Below, in pieces: positions 1 through 6,741 of a stretch of DNA of 7,654 nt (position 1 is the stretch's first letter; every line of letters starts with the position of its first letter). The stretch spans positions 1 through 7,654 of the forward strand of contig DAOWOF010000106.1 in NCBI GenBank assembly GCA_030642205.1. Reading direction: 5' to 3'. The notes beneath the pieces were generated by a model. It saw only the letters and a list, made by a program, of their open reading frames with translations, had not been told where the DNA came from and searched no databases. The translations under genes were made by a program, and so were the position numbers. The stretch is from Desulfobacteraceae bacterium. GTDB lineage: Bacteria; Desulfobacterota; DSM-4660; Desulfatiglandales; Desulfatiglandaceae.

Positions 1-201
1 CAAAAACCGCATTTGACCCCCATGTATAATCCCTATTCCCAATTGGTCTACGCGGCTTGTGGGAATGATGTCAGGGATGTGATTATAAATGGGAGTCTGG
101 TTATGGAAGATCGTGTCCTGCCAGATCTGGATCTTGACAAGATACTTCAAAAGGCAAGAGAAAAATCCTGTCTGGTAAAATCATGGCTAAGGCTAACTTA
201 G
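1..201 (+). CDS. mtaD: 5'-methylthioadenosine / S-adenosylhomocysteine deaminase, C-terminal fragment (5' end outside window)
   Basis: The frame is open from base 1 and ends at TAG (199-201), giving the last 66 residues of a protein whose family is usually about 430-450 residues long. The stretch PHLTPMYNPYSQLVYAA, followed by DVRDVIINGSLVMEDR, is the typical C-terminal signature of MtaD/TrzN-type cytosolic amidohydrolases. It covers the end of the metal-dependent barrel and the return to the small beta-sandwich (the VIxNGxxVMEDR strands). These enzymes deaminate S-adenosylhomocysteine or methylthioadenosine to the inosyl forms in methyl-cycle salvage. The metal-binding histidines lie upstream of the window, so substrate and activity cannot be judged. 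A related amidohydrolase such as an atrazine chlorohydrolase or guanine deaminase homologue is possible but less likely. The gene is convergent with the AsmA-like gene. Confidence 0.8.
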   Translation, partial: QKPHLTPMYNPYSQLVYAACGNDVRDVIINGSLVMEDRVLPDLDLDKILQKAREKSCLVKSWLRLT

Positions 202-312
202 GAGTTATCCGGGGAAAAGAGTCGAAAATCCTTACCGTAAATGATTCAATTTGACTATGCGACAAATAGTATCATGGTTTGAAAATAACAAAGTTTGTCA
301 AAATAAACCGTG
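202..312. other. Convergent intergenic spacer, no clear terminator
   Basis: This 111-bp AT-rich spacer lies between the stops of the deaminase gene (+) and the AsmA-like gene (-). A convergent junction should hold terminators, but only a weak 5-bp stem (ACTAT/ATAGT, 254-270) was seen, with no T-run after it on either strand. Termination here may depend on Rho or on a structure that by-eye reading missed. Confidence 0.6.
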
Positions 313-1824
313 TTATCTTTTAATAAAAAGATCCAGTATATCCTGAATTGGCTCCTGATATTTTTGAGGAATATTTTTTTCCAGTGTCTTATCCAGCTTC
401 TGCCGGAGTTTTCCTTTCATCATGGCAGAAGTCTCAAGCTTTATCTCAGGTTTTTTTAGATCTCCTCTGATCTTGGCTATTATATCAATGCCTTTAATAG
501 AAATCTCTAAAACAGAATCCACTTGTTCCTGGTCAAGATCAATCTTGGCCTTATTGGCTTTGATCCTGGATCGTCGACTGCTCATATCAAGATCAGATAT
601 AATGATCGGACCGTTTATATTGCTTTGAATCACTATGTCCTTATAAATATCTTTATGGACATCCCATTTAAGTAGTTGATCCAGGAGGATTGTTAATTGA
701 TTGGGAAGAAATCTGCCATTTATCAGGTTTGCGTTTAGACTTCCCTGCTTTGTATTAAGATCATATTTTATTTTGACATTTCCTCTGGAAGAAAAGATCT
801 TGGGATAGATCAACAGTTCACTAATGGATATTGTCTCAATTTCTTTTAGATCCGCGCTTAGCAGGTTATCGTCAATCTTAATATCAAGATCTCCGCCCAG
901 AATCTTTGCCTTTCCATCTAGCAGGAGGGTTTTGTTGAATTTAGCATTTCCATATAAATTCAGGGATCCGTTAAGGTGACGGCTGGTGACAAAATAGAGG
1001 TCTTCCAGGTCAGGTATTATTATCTGGTAGTCAGCAATAATATCAGAAGAAGAGGTGTTATAGATGCCTTTTTTTGATATAAAATTAATAATATCAGAGT
1101 CGAGTTTGATATTCGCTGTGGCCATGTTATGTTCAAACAAGGCCCTGCTTTCCAGGGTAAACGCGACCGGTTTTGTTAATTTCAGGTCAAATGCCTGATT
1201 GACTTGTGAGTAGTTGACAATTCCATGTCTAACTTTTAATTGGCCCTTTCCTTTGAGATTGGAGAGGTCCGAAATATTCAGTTTTAAATTGATATCCAAC
1301 AAGCCATTGGCAATTGATGGCTGATCAGCCATATAAAAAAGTTTGTCTATTTGAGCATCATTTATAAGTAAAACAATGTCCTTGGGCTTGAAATCAAGGA
1401 GTACTGCCTCATACTCGGTTTTACTCTCTCCCAGATCAGTCTTACCTTTGATTGCAAGCCTGGATAAATTGCCTTTTATAGTTCCCTTGGTATCTAAAGG
1501 ACCTCGTAAGGAAAGGCCGATGAGTTGCTCTAGCTTACTTAATTCCTTTATTGAAATATTGAAATTTGCGTCAATTTCTTGTTTGAAGAGGTTGAGTTTG
1601 CCTTTTAAAAGGATTGTCGAATTCTGATCAAGATTGAGTTCAAAGATAAAGCGGTTTGTACGGAGAATAAACTGGTTTAGTTTGATCTGCCCATCTATTA
1701 GTTTTGCAAGTCTTTTTTCAGCTATTGGCTGAATTAGCCGGTTACCCGGACCTGTGAACAGAAGGATATAGATCCCTCCCAATATCAATAGTATTACTGC
1801 TACGGCAATCATTAGATAGCGCAT
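313..1824 (-). CDS. AsmA/TamB-like inner-membrane-anchored periplasmic protein
   Basis: A 503-residue protein with one N-terminal transmembrane anchor at about residues 3-24 (hydrophobic MIAVAVILLILGGIYILL). It is followed by FTGPGNRLIQPIAEKRL, the kind of segment that opens AsmA/TamB-family proteins. The rest is strongly beta-patterned, with many repeated strands of the form 'LxGxxxLN / GxLDINLKLN / GNAKFNKTLLLDGKAKI'. It has no cysteine, which fits a periplasmic location. The C-terminal part (about 402-463) has SDLDMSSRRSRIKA followed by GDLKKPEIKL, typical of the last strands of AsmA/DUF748/YdbH-like proteins. A charged, probably helical tail (about 468-503) follows. Family members are thought to bridge the envelope and move or organise phospholipids; that role is inferred here. 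The start is supported by AGAGG 8 nt upstream of ATG. The gene begins 48 nt after the trpA stop, so it is probably co-transcribed with trp although it has no link to tryptophan synthesis. The broad family is fairly secure; the exact subfamily and function are not. Confidence 0.7.
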   Translation of the reverse strand: MRYLMIAVAVILLILGGIYILLFTGPGNRLIQPIAEKRLAKLIDGQIKLNQFILRTNRFIFELNLDQNSTILLKGKLNLFKQEIDANFNISIKELSKLEQLIGLSLRGPLDTKGTIKGNLSRLAIKGKTDLGESKTEYEAVLLDFKPKDIVLLINDAQIDKLFYMADQPSIANGLLDINLKLNISDLSNLKGKGQLKVRHGIVNYSQVNQAFDLKLTKPVAFTLESRALFEHNMATANIKLDSDIINFISKKGIYNTSSSDIIADYQIIIPDLEDLYFVTSRHLNGSLNLYGNAKFNKTLLLDGKAKILGGDLDIKIDDNLLSADLKEIETISISELLIYPKIFSSRGNVKIKYDLNTKQGSLNANLINGRFLPNQLTILLDQLLKWDVHKDIYKDIVIQSNINGPIIISDLDMSSRRSRIKANKAKIDLDQEQVDSVLEISIKGIDIIAKIRGDLKKPEIKLETSAMMKGKLRQKLDKTLEKNIPQKYQEPIQDILDLFIKR

Positions 1825-1872
1825 GGAAAGACCTCTTTAATTGATGTCTAAAGGGATAGCAGTCTATAAATA

Positions 1873-2637
1873 TTATTGTAGACTCAGAATAAAATCTTCG
1901 ACAGCCTTGATGCCATCCTGTTCCATTATCCTGATGGTTTGGGAGCCGATAACGGCTATTTCGGCCTTGCCTTTTAAAAATTGAATATCTTGCCGATCTT
2001 TGATCCCAAAACCTACCGCAATGGGGAGGGATGTGGCATTATGACATCCGGACAGGTAATCTGATAATTTGTTTGAAAAAGTTGTTTTTTCTCCTGTGAC
2101 TCCTTTTCTGGCAATGCAATATATAAAGCCTTTGGCAAAGTCGGCCAGATACTGCATCCTGTCAGATGTTGTGGTGGGTGAAAAGATCATTATTGGAGCC
2201 AGGTTGCTCTTTTCCATGCATGTGAGGTATGTGCTGCCTTCTTCCGGAGGAAGATCTGGTATTATGGCGCCTGTTATGGAAGAGGATGCCATTTTGGCCG
2301 TAAACTCGGATACCCCGTATTTGTAAAGGATATTATAATAGGTCATTATCAGGAATGGGATATCAAAGGTCTCCGCAGCCTTTTGAGCCAGGGAGAGGCA
2401 GTCTTGAATCGTTGCGCCACTTTCCAGAGCCTTTTGATTGGCGCGCAGGATAACCGGCCCATCCGCGATTGGTTCGGAAAAAGGGATTTGCAGCTCCATG
2501 ATATCAACTCCAGCTGCCACCATTTTTTCGATAATCTGAAAAGATTCTTTAAAAGAAGGATAGCCAAGTACGATGTGGGTCATTAGCAGGATATCCTTTT
2601 CTTTTAATTTTCTCTGCAGGTATGATTCAAGCTCCAT
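1873..2637 (-). CDS. trpA: Tryptophan synthase alpha subunit
   Basis: A TIM-barrel protein of 254 residues, slightly shorter than the roughly 268 of enterobacterial TrpA. It cleaves indole-3-glycerol phosphate to indole and glyceraldehyde 3-phosphate and passes indole to TrpB through a tunnel. Both catalytic acids are present: E48 (in DIMELQIPF) and D59 (in PIADGP), matching Glu49 and Asp60 of the Salmonella enzyme. Other expected features are the active-site loop with RKGVTGE (about 177-183), the phosphate-binding VGFGI (about 208-212) and the GSQTI strand. Loop 2 reads PFSEPIADGP rather than the usual PFSDPLADGP, so the aspartate at the alpha-beta interface is a glutamate (E55). The start has AAGG 9 nt upstream. 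It overlaps the end of trpB by 11 nt, implying translational coupling and matched amounts of the two subunits. Confidence 0.97.
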   Translation of the reverse strand: MELESYLQRKLKEKDILLMTHIVLGYPSFKESFQIIEKMVAAGVDIMELQIPFSEPIADGPVILRANQKALESGATIQDCLSLAQKAAETFDIPFLIMTYYNILYKYGVSEFTAKMASSSITGAIIPDLPPEEGSTYLTCMEKSNLAPIMIFSPTTTSDRMQYLADFAKGFIYCIARKGVTGEKTTFSNKLSDYLSGCHNATSLPIAVGFGIKDRQDIQFLKGKAEIAVIGSQTIRIMEQDGIKAVEDFILSLQ

Positions 2638-3853
2638 ATTCTTTTGCCTTGTTTTTTATAAATGCCTGCCATTGCGGATCAGCAAAGGCGTCGGCAATTG
2701 TAAAGATATCTTTATCGCCCCTGCCGGATTGATTGATCAGGATGATATCATCCTTTGACATTTTTGAGGCCTCTTTAAATGCCTGGGCAAAGGCATGGGC
2801 TGATTCAAGAGCGGGAATAAGACCTTCTTTTTTTATAGTAAGCGTCAGGGCATCAAGTACTTCCTTATCGGTTGCAGCTGTAAACCGAACACGTCCTTTA
2901 TCTCTCAGATGAGCCAGGATTGGAGAAACTCCAACGTAATCAAGACCTGCTGCCACGCTGTGCGTCTCTTTCATTTGCCCGTCACTGTTTTGTAAAAAAT
3001 AGGTTTTATAGCCTTGCGCTACTCCCGGGGATCCATCCTTGCATGCTAATCTGGATGCGTGTCGTCCTGTATCCAGGCCTTTGCCTCCAGCCTCAGCTCC
3101 GATTAATTCAACTGGATCATCAAAAAATCCGCTGAAAATTCCCAAGGCATTCGAGCCTCCGCCCACGCACGCATAAATACGTTGAGGAAGCCTTCCTTCT
3201 ATCTCCATAATCTGTTTTCGTGCCTCTTTGCCGATTATGGATTGAAAGTATGATACCATTTCAGGAAAAGGATGCGGTCCGCAAGCGGTGCCGAGGACAT
3301 AATGAGTATCATCCATATTAGTGACCCAGTCCCGGAAGGCTTCATTTATGGCATCCTTTAAAATTCGTGTTCCATCCTTGACAGGGATTACCTCAGCGCC
3401 CAGTCGTTCCATCCAGAATACATTTGGCCTCTGCCGTTTAACATCTACTTCGCCCATGTAAACTGTGCATTTAAAACCAAATTTAGCAGCCATTGTTGCT
3501 GTTGCGACACCATGCTGCCCGGCGCCTGTTTCCGCAATAACACGGGTTTTTCCCATTCGTTTTACTAAAAGTCCCTGTCCCATTACATTATTGGCTTTAT
3601 GCGCCCCTGTATGATTGAGGTCTTCCCGTTTGATGTATATGCGGGCTCCGCCAAAATGGGAGGTGAGGTTTTGGGCAAAGGTCAAAGGAGTAGGTCGGCA
3701 GGAATAGGAGCTCATGATGTTTTCATATTCCTGCCAGAAAGTCGGATCGTTTTTGGCCTCATTAAAGGCGGTTACCAACTCATTAAAGGTAGCTACCAGA
3801 ATTTCAGGCAGAAACGCGCCGCCAAATTGTCCATAATAGCGACTGGTTATCAT
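2627..3853 (-). CDS. trpB: Tryptophan synthase beta subunit
   Basis: A 408-residue fold-type II PLP enzyme of usual length (about 395-410) that condenses indole with L-serine to give L-tryptophan. The PLP Schiff-base lysine is K86 in NHTGAHKANN. E108 in AETGAGQHGVA is the catalytic glutamate, GGGSN (231-235) binds the PLP phosphate, D305 lies in the GLDYVGVSP COMM-domain segment, E350 is present, and S376 in NQSGRGDKD contacts the PLP ring nitrogen. K166 (ILKDAINEAFRDW) corresponds to the lysine that pairs with the alpha-subunit loop 2 acid. The sequence is of the TrpB1 type that works with TrpA, which agrees with the adjoining trpA. The start follows a strong Shine-Dalgarno (CAGGGGATAT then ATG). 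It lies 55 nt after trpF, and its TGA stop lies within the trpA start region. Confidence 0.98.
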   Translation of the reverse strand: MITSRYYGQFGGAFLPEILVATFNELVTAFNEAKNDPTFWQEYENIMSSYSCRPTPLTFAQNLTSHFGGARIYIKREDLNHTGAHKANNVMGQGLLVKRMGKTRVIAETGAGQHGVATATMAAKFGFKCTVYMGEVDVKRQRPNVFWMERLGAEVIPVKDGTRILKDAINEAFRDWVTNMDDTHYVLGTACGPHPFPEMVSYFQSIIGKEARKQIMEIEGRLPQRIYACVGGGSNALGIFSGFFDDPVELIGAEAGGKGLDTGRHASRLACKDGSPGVAQGYKTYFLQNSDGQMKETHSVAAGLDYVGVSPILAHLRDKGRVRFTAATDKEVLDALTLTIKKEGLIPALESAHAFAQAFKEASKMSKDDIILINQSGRGDKDIFTIADAFADPQWQAFIKNKAKEYGA

Positions 3854-3908
3854 ATATCCCCTGATATCATTCTATATTATCATACTACTGGATAATTAAT
3901 TTCTGTTT

Positions 3909-4535
3909 TTAATAAAAAAGTTTCATTGCTTCGTTTAAAAGTTGAGGGCTTTTTTTACCAGGGCGATCTTCGACTCCGCTATTCAGGTCAATGGCATATG
4001 GTTTTACTGTCTCAACCGCGGCAAGCAGGTTCGAGGGAGAAAGTCCTCCGGCCAGGATAACAGGTACACCTGATTCTTTCCCTTTTACGGCCAGACCCCA
4101 ATTAAATACCTTCCCTGTGCCGCCTCTTTTTCCTTTGGAGTATGTGTCAAAAAGAAAGGCTCTGACCTTATCTTTATACGATTTAAGGTTGTTAAGGCTT
4201 GATTCATCTTTCAGTTGAAAGGCCTTAACAACGCGGGGCATCAAGGCTGCGCATATCTCAGGTGATTCATCGCCATGGAGTTGAACCAGATCTAATCCGC
4301 AGGAATCAATTATATCATTAATAACCCCCAGGTCTTTATTAACAAAAACCCCAACGGTTTTAACAAATGGAGGTAAAGCTGAGATAATGGCTTTGGCTTT
4401 AGCCGGCTCAATTTGTCTGGGGCTATCCGCAAAAATAAAACCAATGGCATGCGCCCCAAGTCTGACTGCTAATGAAGCATCTTCATAATTAGTTATCCCG
4501 CATATCTTGATCTTTATTTTAATGTTTGCCGGCAT
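3909..4535 (-). CDS. trpF: Phosphoribosylanthranilate isomerase
   Basis: A 208-residue single-domain TIM barrel, the usual size for monofunctional TrpF. It performs the Amadori rearrangement of N-(5-phosphoribosyl)anthranilate to CdRP, the substrate of TrpC. The general base C12 lies in KICGITNYEDA and the general acid D130 in FLFDTYSKGKRGGTG. GFIFADSPR (about 32-40), VGVFVN, LVQLHGDE, and the phosphate-binding AGGLSPSN (162-169) with IDLNSGVE are all in order. The start ATG is 17 nt inside the trpC coding end, with only a weak GAG-type ribosome site, so translation is probably coupled to trpC. TrpF and TrpC are separate proteins here, unlike the fused TrpC-F of enteric bacteria. Confidence 0.96.
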   Translation of the reverse strand: MPANIKIKIKICGITNYEDASLAVRLGAHAIGFIFADSPRQIEPAKAKAIISALPPFVKTVGVFVNKDLGVINDIIDSCGLDLVQLHGDESPEICAALMPRVVKAFQLKDESSLNNLKSYKDKVRAFLFDTYSKGKRGGTGKVFNWGLAVKGKESGVPVILAGGLSPSNLLAAVETVKPYAIDLNSGVEDRPGKKSPQLLNEAMKLFY

Positions 4536-5301
4536 CTATCAGCTCTATGACTTTTTTGGCAATATTATTTGATTTCATGATTGCGGAGCCAACCAGCATA
4601 GCATTAACCCTGGTTTTTTTCAGAGCATAGATATCAGCATCCTTGTCAATACCGCTTTCACTTATCAGGGTACAGTCTTCAGGAGCCAGTGTCGCCAGTT
4701 TATGTGTTGTTTGCAGATCTACCTTGAATGTGTCCAGGTTTCGATTATTGATCCCAATAATATCAGCCTTGCAATCAATGGCTTTTTGCATTTCATCTTC
4801 GTTGTGTACTTCAATTATGGCTGCCATTCCCAAAGATCTGGTAATTCCTAATAAGTCCTGGAGCTGCTGTTTGGAGAGGATACTGGCAATCAAAAGGATC
4901 GCATCAGCGCCATTAATATAAGATTCTCTAACCTGTATTTCGTCAATAATAAAGTCTTTGCGTAAAACAGGAAGTGGAAAATTTCTCTTTAGAGCAGCCA
5001 TGTTTTTCAGGTCTCCACTGAAAAACTTTTGGTCAGTTAACAGAGAAATAGCCACTGCTCCAACCGAATAATAAATATAGCCTATTGCTATAGGATCAAG
5101 AAACTGGCGTATAATTCCCTGAGAAGGAGAAGCATATTTAATTTCAGCTATGAGGTTAATTTGGCCATGATTGGAAATGGCTTTCTTAAAATCTGAAATA
5201 ACCAGGTCATCAGATCTTTCTTCTGTGGAAAGCCCTTGTTGTTTTAGATCTCTAACCTCTATTTTTTTTTCAGCTATAATTTTATCTAATAGTGTAGACA
5301 T
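4519..5301 (-). CDS. trpC: Indole-3-glycerol phosphate synthase
   Basis: A 260-residue TIM-barrel enzyme, normal length for the monofunctional form. It closes the ring of CdRP with loss of CO2 to give indole-3-glycerol phosphate, the substrate of TrpA. The N-terminal helix (LLDKIIAEKKIEV) is typical. Catalytic residues seen: K55 in IAEIKYASPS, K115 in VLRKDFIID, E164 in IIEVHNEDE. The IIGINNRNLDTF, LISESGI and AMLVGSAIM motifs complete the barrel. A small oddity is SPSQG where most homologues have SPSKG. ATG is preceded by AAGGAA about 9 nt upstream. It is the first trp gene of the cluster, with no trpE, trpG or trpD before it. Instead it follows an unrelated small envelope-type gene after a 39-nt gap that holds a possible hairpin. 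Confidence 0.97.
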   Translation of the reverse strand: MSTLLDKIIAEKKIEVRDLKQQGLSTEERSDDLVISDFKKAISNHGQINLIAEIKYASPSQGIIRQFLDPIAIGYIYYSVGAVAISLLTDQKFFSGDLKNMAALKRNFPLPVLRKDFIIDEIQVRESYINGADAILLIASILSKQQLQDLLGITRSLGMAAIIEVHNEDEMQKAIDCKADIIGINNRNLDTFKVDLQTTHKLATLAPEDCTLISESGIDKDADIYALKKTRVNAMLVGSAIMKSNNIAKKVIELIDAGKH

Positions 5302-5323
5302 GTATTTGTTCCTTAATAAAAGA

Positions 5324-5340
5324 TGGCATTTGGAATACCA
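5324..5340 (-). terminator. Possible weak hairpin with U-rich tail between the DUF4878-like gene and trpC
   Basis: Read on the minus strand, the 17 nt directly after the upstream stop codon can fold as TGGTATT-CCA-AATGCCA. That is a 7-bp stem with one G-U pair and a 3-nt loop, followed by TCTTTTATT. This could be a leaky intrinsic terminator or processing site that lowers readthrough into trpC. The stem is short and AT-rich, so it may not act at all. Confidence 0.3.
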
Positions 5341-5799
5341 TTAATTCCCCATCAGTACTTCTGTTTCATCAATCTTCCAAACTCCATCCTCTTTACTTAA
5401 ATGATCGATTTCATATTCAACAAGACCTTTTGGATTGAAAATATCCTTAGAGGTGTTCTTGACTTTAACTGTTGCCTTATCCTTATTAATCTTAGCCGGG
5501 GAAACAATGGTTTCTAAAATAACTACCTGACCTGCCGCAAACATCTCCTTCCAGGCTTTGCTCCATTCAGCTTTATTCTTACCATCATTAAATTTTTTTG
5601 ATATATATTCATAAGCTTCTTCAAAATTCCCATTCTTGCTGGCATTATAATATCGTTTTACTGTCTCTTCAGGGGTAAGACCACCACCTTCGGAAATATT
5701 TATAGAAAAAGATGACGTAATGGCTATGATAGTAAAGGCGATTATAATTTTTAATACAAATCCTGCTTGTTGCCGCAACTGTACTAAAAGATCTTTCAT
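5341..5799 (-). CDS. Small membrane-anchored or secreted protein with an NTF2-like (DUF4878-type) domain
   Basis: With the start chosen here the product has 152 residues. A hydrophobic segment at about 13-32 (FVLKIIIAFTIIAITSSFS), preceded by basic residues, is either a membrane anchor or an uncleaved signal. There is no lipobox cysteine. From about residue 42, LTPEETVKRYYNASKNGNFEEAYEYIS and the later strands (KATVKVKNTS, LVEYEIDHLSKEDGVWKIDE) match the pattern of DUF4878/lumazine-binding-like NTF2 folds, often found in small envelope proteins of unknown role. The frame stays open back to an ATG at 5994, which would add 65 residues. I prefer 5799 because AGGGGGA sits just before it, the added segment resembles no family I know and would bury the anchor, and the 5994 ATG lacks a ribosome site. 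Function is unknown. It probably shares a transcript with trpC, 39 nt downstream. Confidence 0.65.
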   Translation of the reverse strand: MKDLLVQLRQQAGFVLKIIIAFTIIAITSSFSINISEGGGLTPEETVKRYYNASKNGNFEEAYEYISKKFNDGKNKAEWSKAWKEMFAAGQVVILETIVSPAKINKDKATVKVKNTSKDIFNPKGLVEYEIDHLSKEDGVWKIDETEVLMGN

Positions 5800-5802
5800 T
5801 AG

Positions 5803-5809
5803 TCCCCCT
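5803..5809 (-). promoter_or_regulatory. Ribosome binding site deciding the start at 5799
   Basis: Minus strand AGGGGGA is followed by CTA and then ATG. It is the only strong Shine-Dalgarno in the upstream part of this frame, with slightly short spacing. It favours the 152-residue product over the 217-residue alternative starting at 5994. Confidence 0.6.
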
Positions 5810-5895
5810 GATTTTTTAAGCAATATTGATAATCGAGTAAAAAGTTGCTTCGTACCTTTTTGGCTCAGCAGGTGAAAAGCAGCCCTCCCTTGCCA

Positions 5896-5924
5896 TTTAT
5901 AAATGGTTACACCAACTGCCCCAA
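5896..5924 (-). promoter_or_regulatory. Candidate sigma70-type promoter for the minus-strand trp cluster
   Basis: On the minus strand, TTGGGG (5919-5924) and TATAAA (5896-5901) are separated by exactly 17 nt. The -10 box is close to consensus; the -35 box matches only its TTG. Transcription would start near 5889, about 90 nt before the preferred start at 5799 and inside the alternative longer frame, so it supports the shorter protein if real. The -10 box lies within a perfect 14-bp palindrome (5893-5906, CCATTTATAAATGG) that could be an operator or chance. Confidence 0.35.
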
Positions 5925-5994
5925 GGCTCACCCTTACTTGGTCTGTTGATAAACTTTTCACGAGTCCATCAATATTTAAGTTAGAAAAAAACAT

Positions 5995-6346
5995 ACTACA
6001 TTACGTATAAATTTATGCCGATCCTGTAACGGCGAAGAATTTAACCGCAGGGATCTATTTGATTATGTTGAGGATTAAAATTCGAGCCGGATGTGAAAAT
6101 CATAAATGATTACCATTCGTGGATAAGTATGACTTAAATATTTCACAATTTTGGTTAAAAGTCAAAAATTAATGTTTTTATTTTTTTTTGCCGATATAGG
6201 AAATATGTTCAAATCTTATGGATTCTGTGAATGGAAATCTGCCTGACTCTATCATGATGAGGAAGATTTTAGTTAATCAATCTTATTTCTATTGAGGAAA
6301 TTTCTCTGCATTATTTATTTTCCTTTTCTCCTAAGACAAAAAACTG
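5995..6346. promoter_or_regulatory. Divergent intergenic region between the minus-strand cluster and the CheY-CheA pair
   Basis: About 350 bp (about 550 bp if the minus-strand gene starts at 5799) with no ORF of note. It is AT-rich and contains two small inverted repeats, AATCAT-AA-ATGATT (6098-6111) and TAAGT-ATG-ACTTA (6124-6136). A T-tract follows (6175-6189, broken by one A), downstream of a bulged AT stem (6147-6170). No convincing -35/-10 pair was found for the plus-strand genes; TTGAGG at 6292-6297 has only a poor -10 partner. No RNA gene, riboswitch or trp leader peptide was recognised. Confidence 0.55.
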
Positions 6347-6733
6347 ATGAAAAAGAAATTAATGCTTCAAGAAGTATTAGTAATTGATGATTCGGAACTA
6401 ATTCATCAGATGTATGGGCTGATGTTGCATAAAAGATATAATTGCCATCTTGAAAAGGCATTCAATGGAAGGGAAGGCCTTGTTAAACTTGCCAGTAAGA
6501 ATCGTCCGGATCTGGTACTCCTGGATATAAATATGCCTGTTATGGATGGCCTTAAGTTCCTGGAAACGATGCAGGAGGATAAAAGTTTAATACAAATTCC
6601 TGTTATTATAATCAGCACCGAAGGTAAAGAAGTAGATATCATGCAAGGATTAAGGCTGGGTGCCACAGCCTATATTATAAAGCCCTTTAAAGAAGATGAT
6701 TTGATTGAGATTATAGAAAAAATAAAAAATTAA
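6347..6733 (+). CDS. Single-domain CheY-like response regulator
   Basis: A 128-residue stand-alone receiver domain with no output domain. The acidic pocket is D14/D15 (VLVIDDSE), the phospho-acceptor is D60 (LVLLDINMPVMDG), the switch Ser/Thr is S90 (VIIISTEG), the aromatic switch residue is Y109 and the invariant lysine is K112 (YIIKPF). Everything needed for phosphorylation and CheY-style switching is present. It most likely takes phosphate from the CheA kinase encoded 8 nt downstream. It might then act on a flagellar motor, a pilus or another partner, or serve as a phosphate sink. The start is uncertain: ATG at 6347 and ATG at 6362 (residue 6) both have weak ribosome sites, and the conserved domain begins just after the second. 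No chemoreceptor or flagellar gene is visible to fix the output. Confidence 0.93.
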   Translation: MKKKLMLQEVLVIDDSELIHQMYGLMLHKRYNCHLEKAFNGREGLVKLASKNRPDLVLLDINMPVMDGLKFLETMQEDKSLIQIPVIIISTEGKEVDIMQGLRLGATAYIIKPFKEDDLIEIIEKIKN

Positions 6734-6741
6734 AACAGGCT

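Noticed and set aside
254..270. Possible terminator stem ACTAT/ATAGT in the convergent spacer
   Set aside because: Only a 5-bp AT-rich stem with a 7-nt loop and no T-run after it on either strand.
3599..3895. 98-codon plus-strand frame over the start of trpB
   Set aside because: It is antisense to conserved TrpB residues and no family resemblance was seen.
5302..5340. trp attenuator or leader peptide before trpC
   Set aside because: The gap is only 39 nt and has no short ORF with tandem Trp codons, no T-box features and no alternative hairpins.
5800..5994. Insertion-sequence or transposon remnant upstream of the DUF4878-like gene
   Set aside because: No terminal inverted repeats, target duplication or transposase-like residues were seen; a dispersed repeat cannot be tested without the genome.
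6147..6189. Bulged AT stem followed by a long T-tract, resembling an intrinsic terminator on the plus strand
   Set aside because: No plus-strand gene lies upstream that it could terminate and the stem has almost no G-C pairs; more likely an AT-rich promoter-proximal tract.
6406..6666. 86-codon minus-strand frame within the receiver gene
   Set aside because: Antisense to the conserved receiver motifs; a shadow frame.
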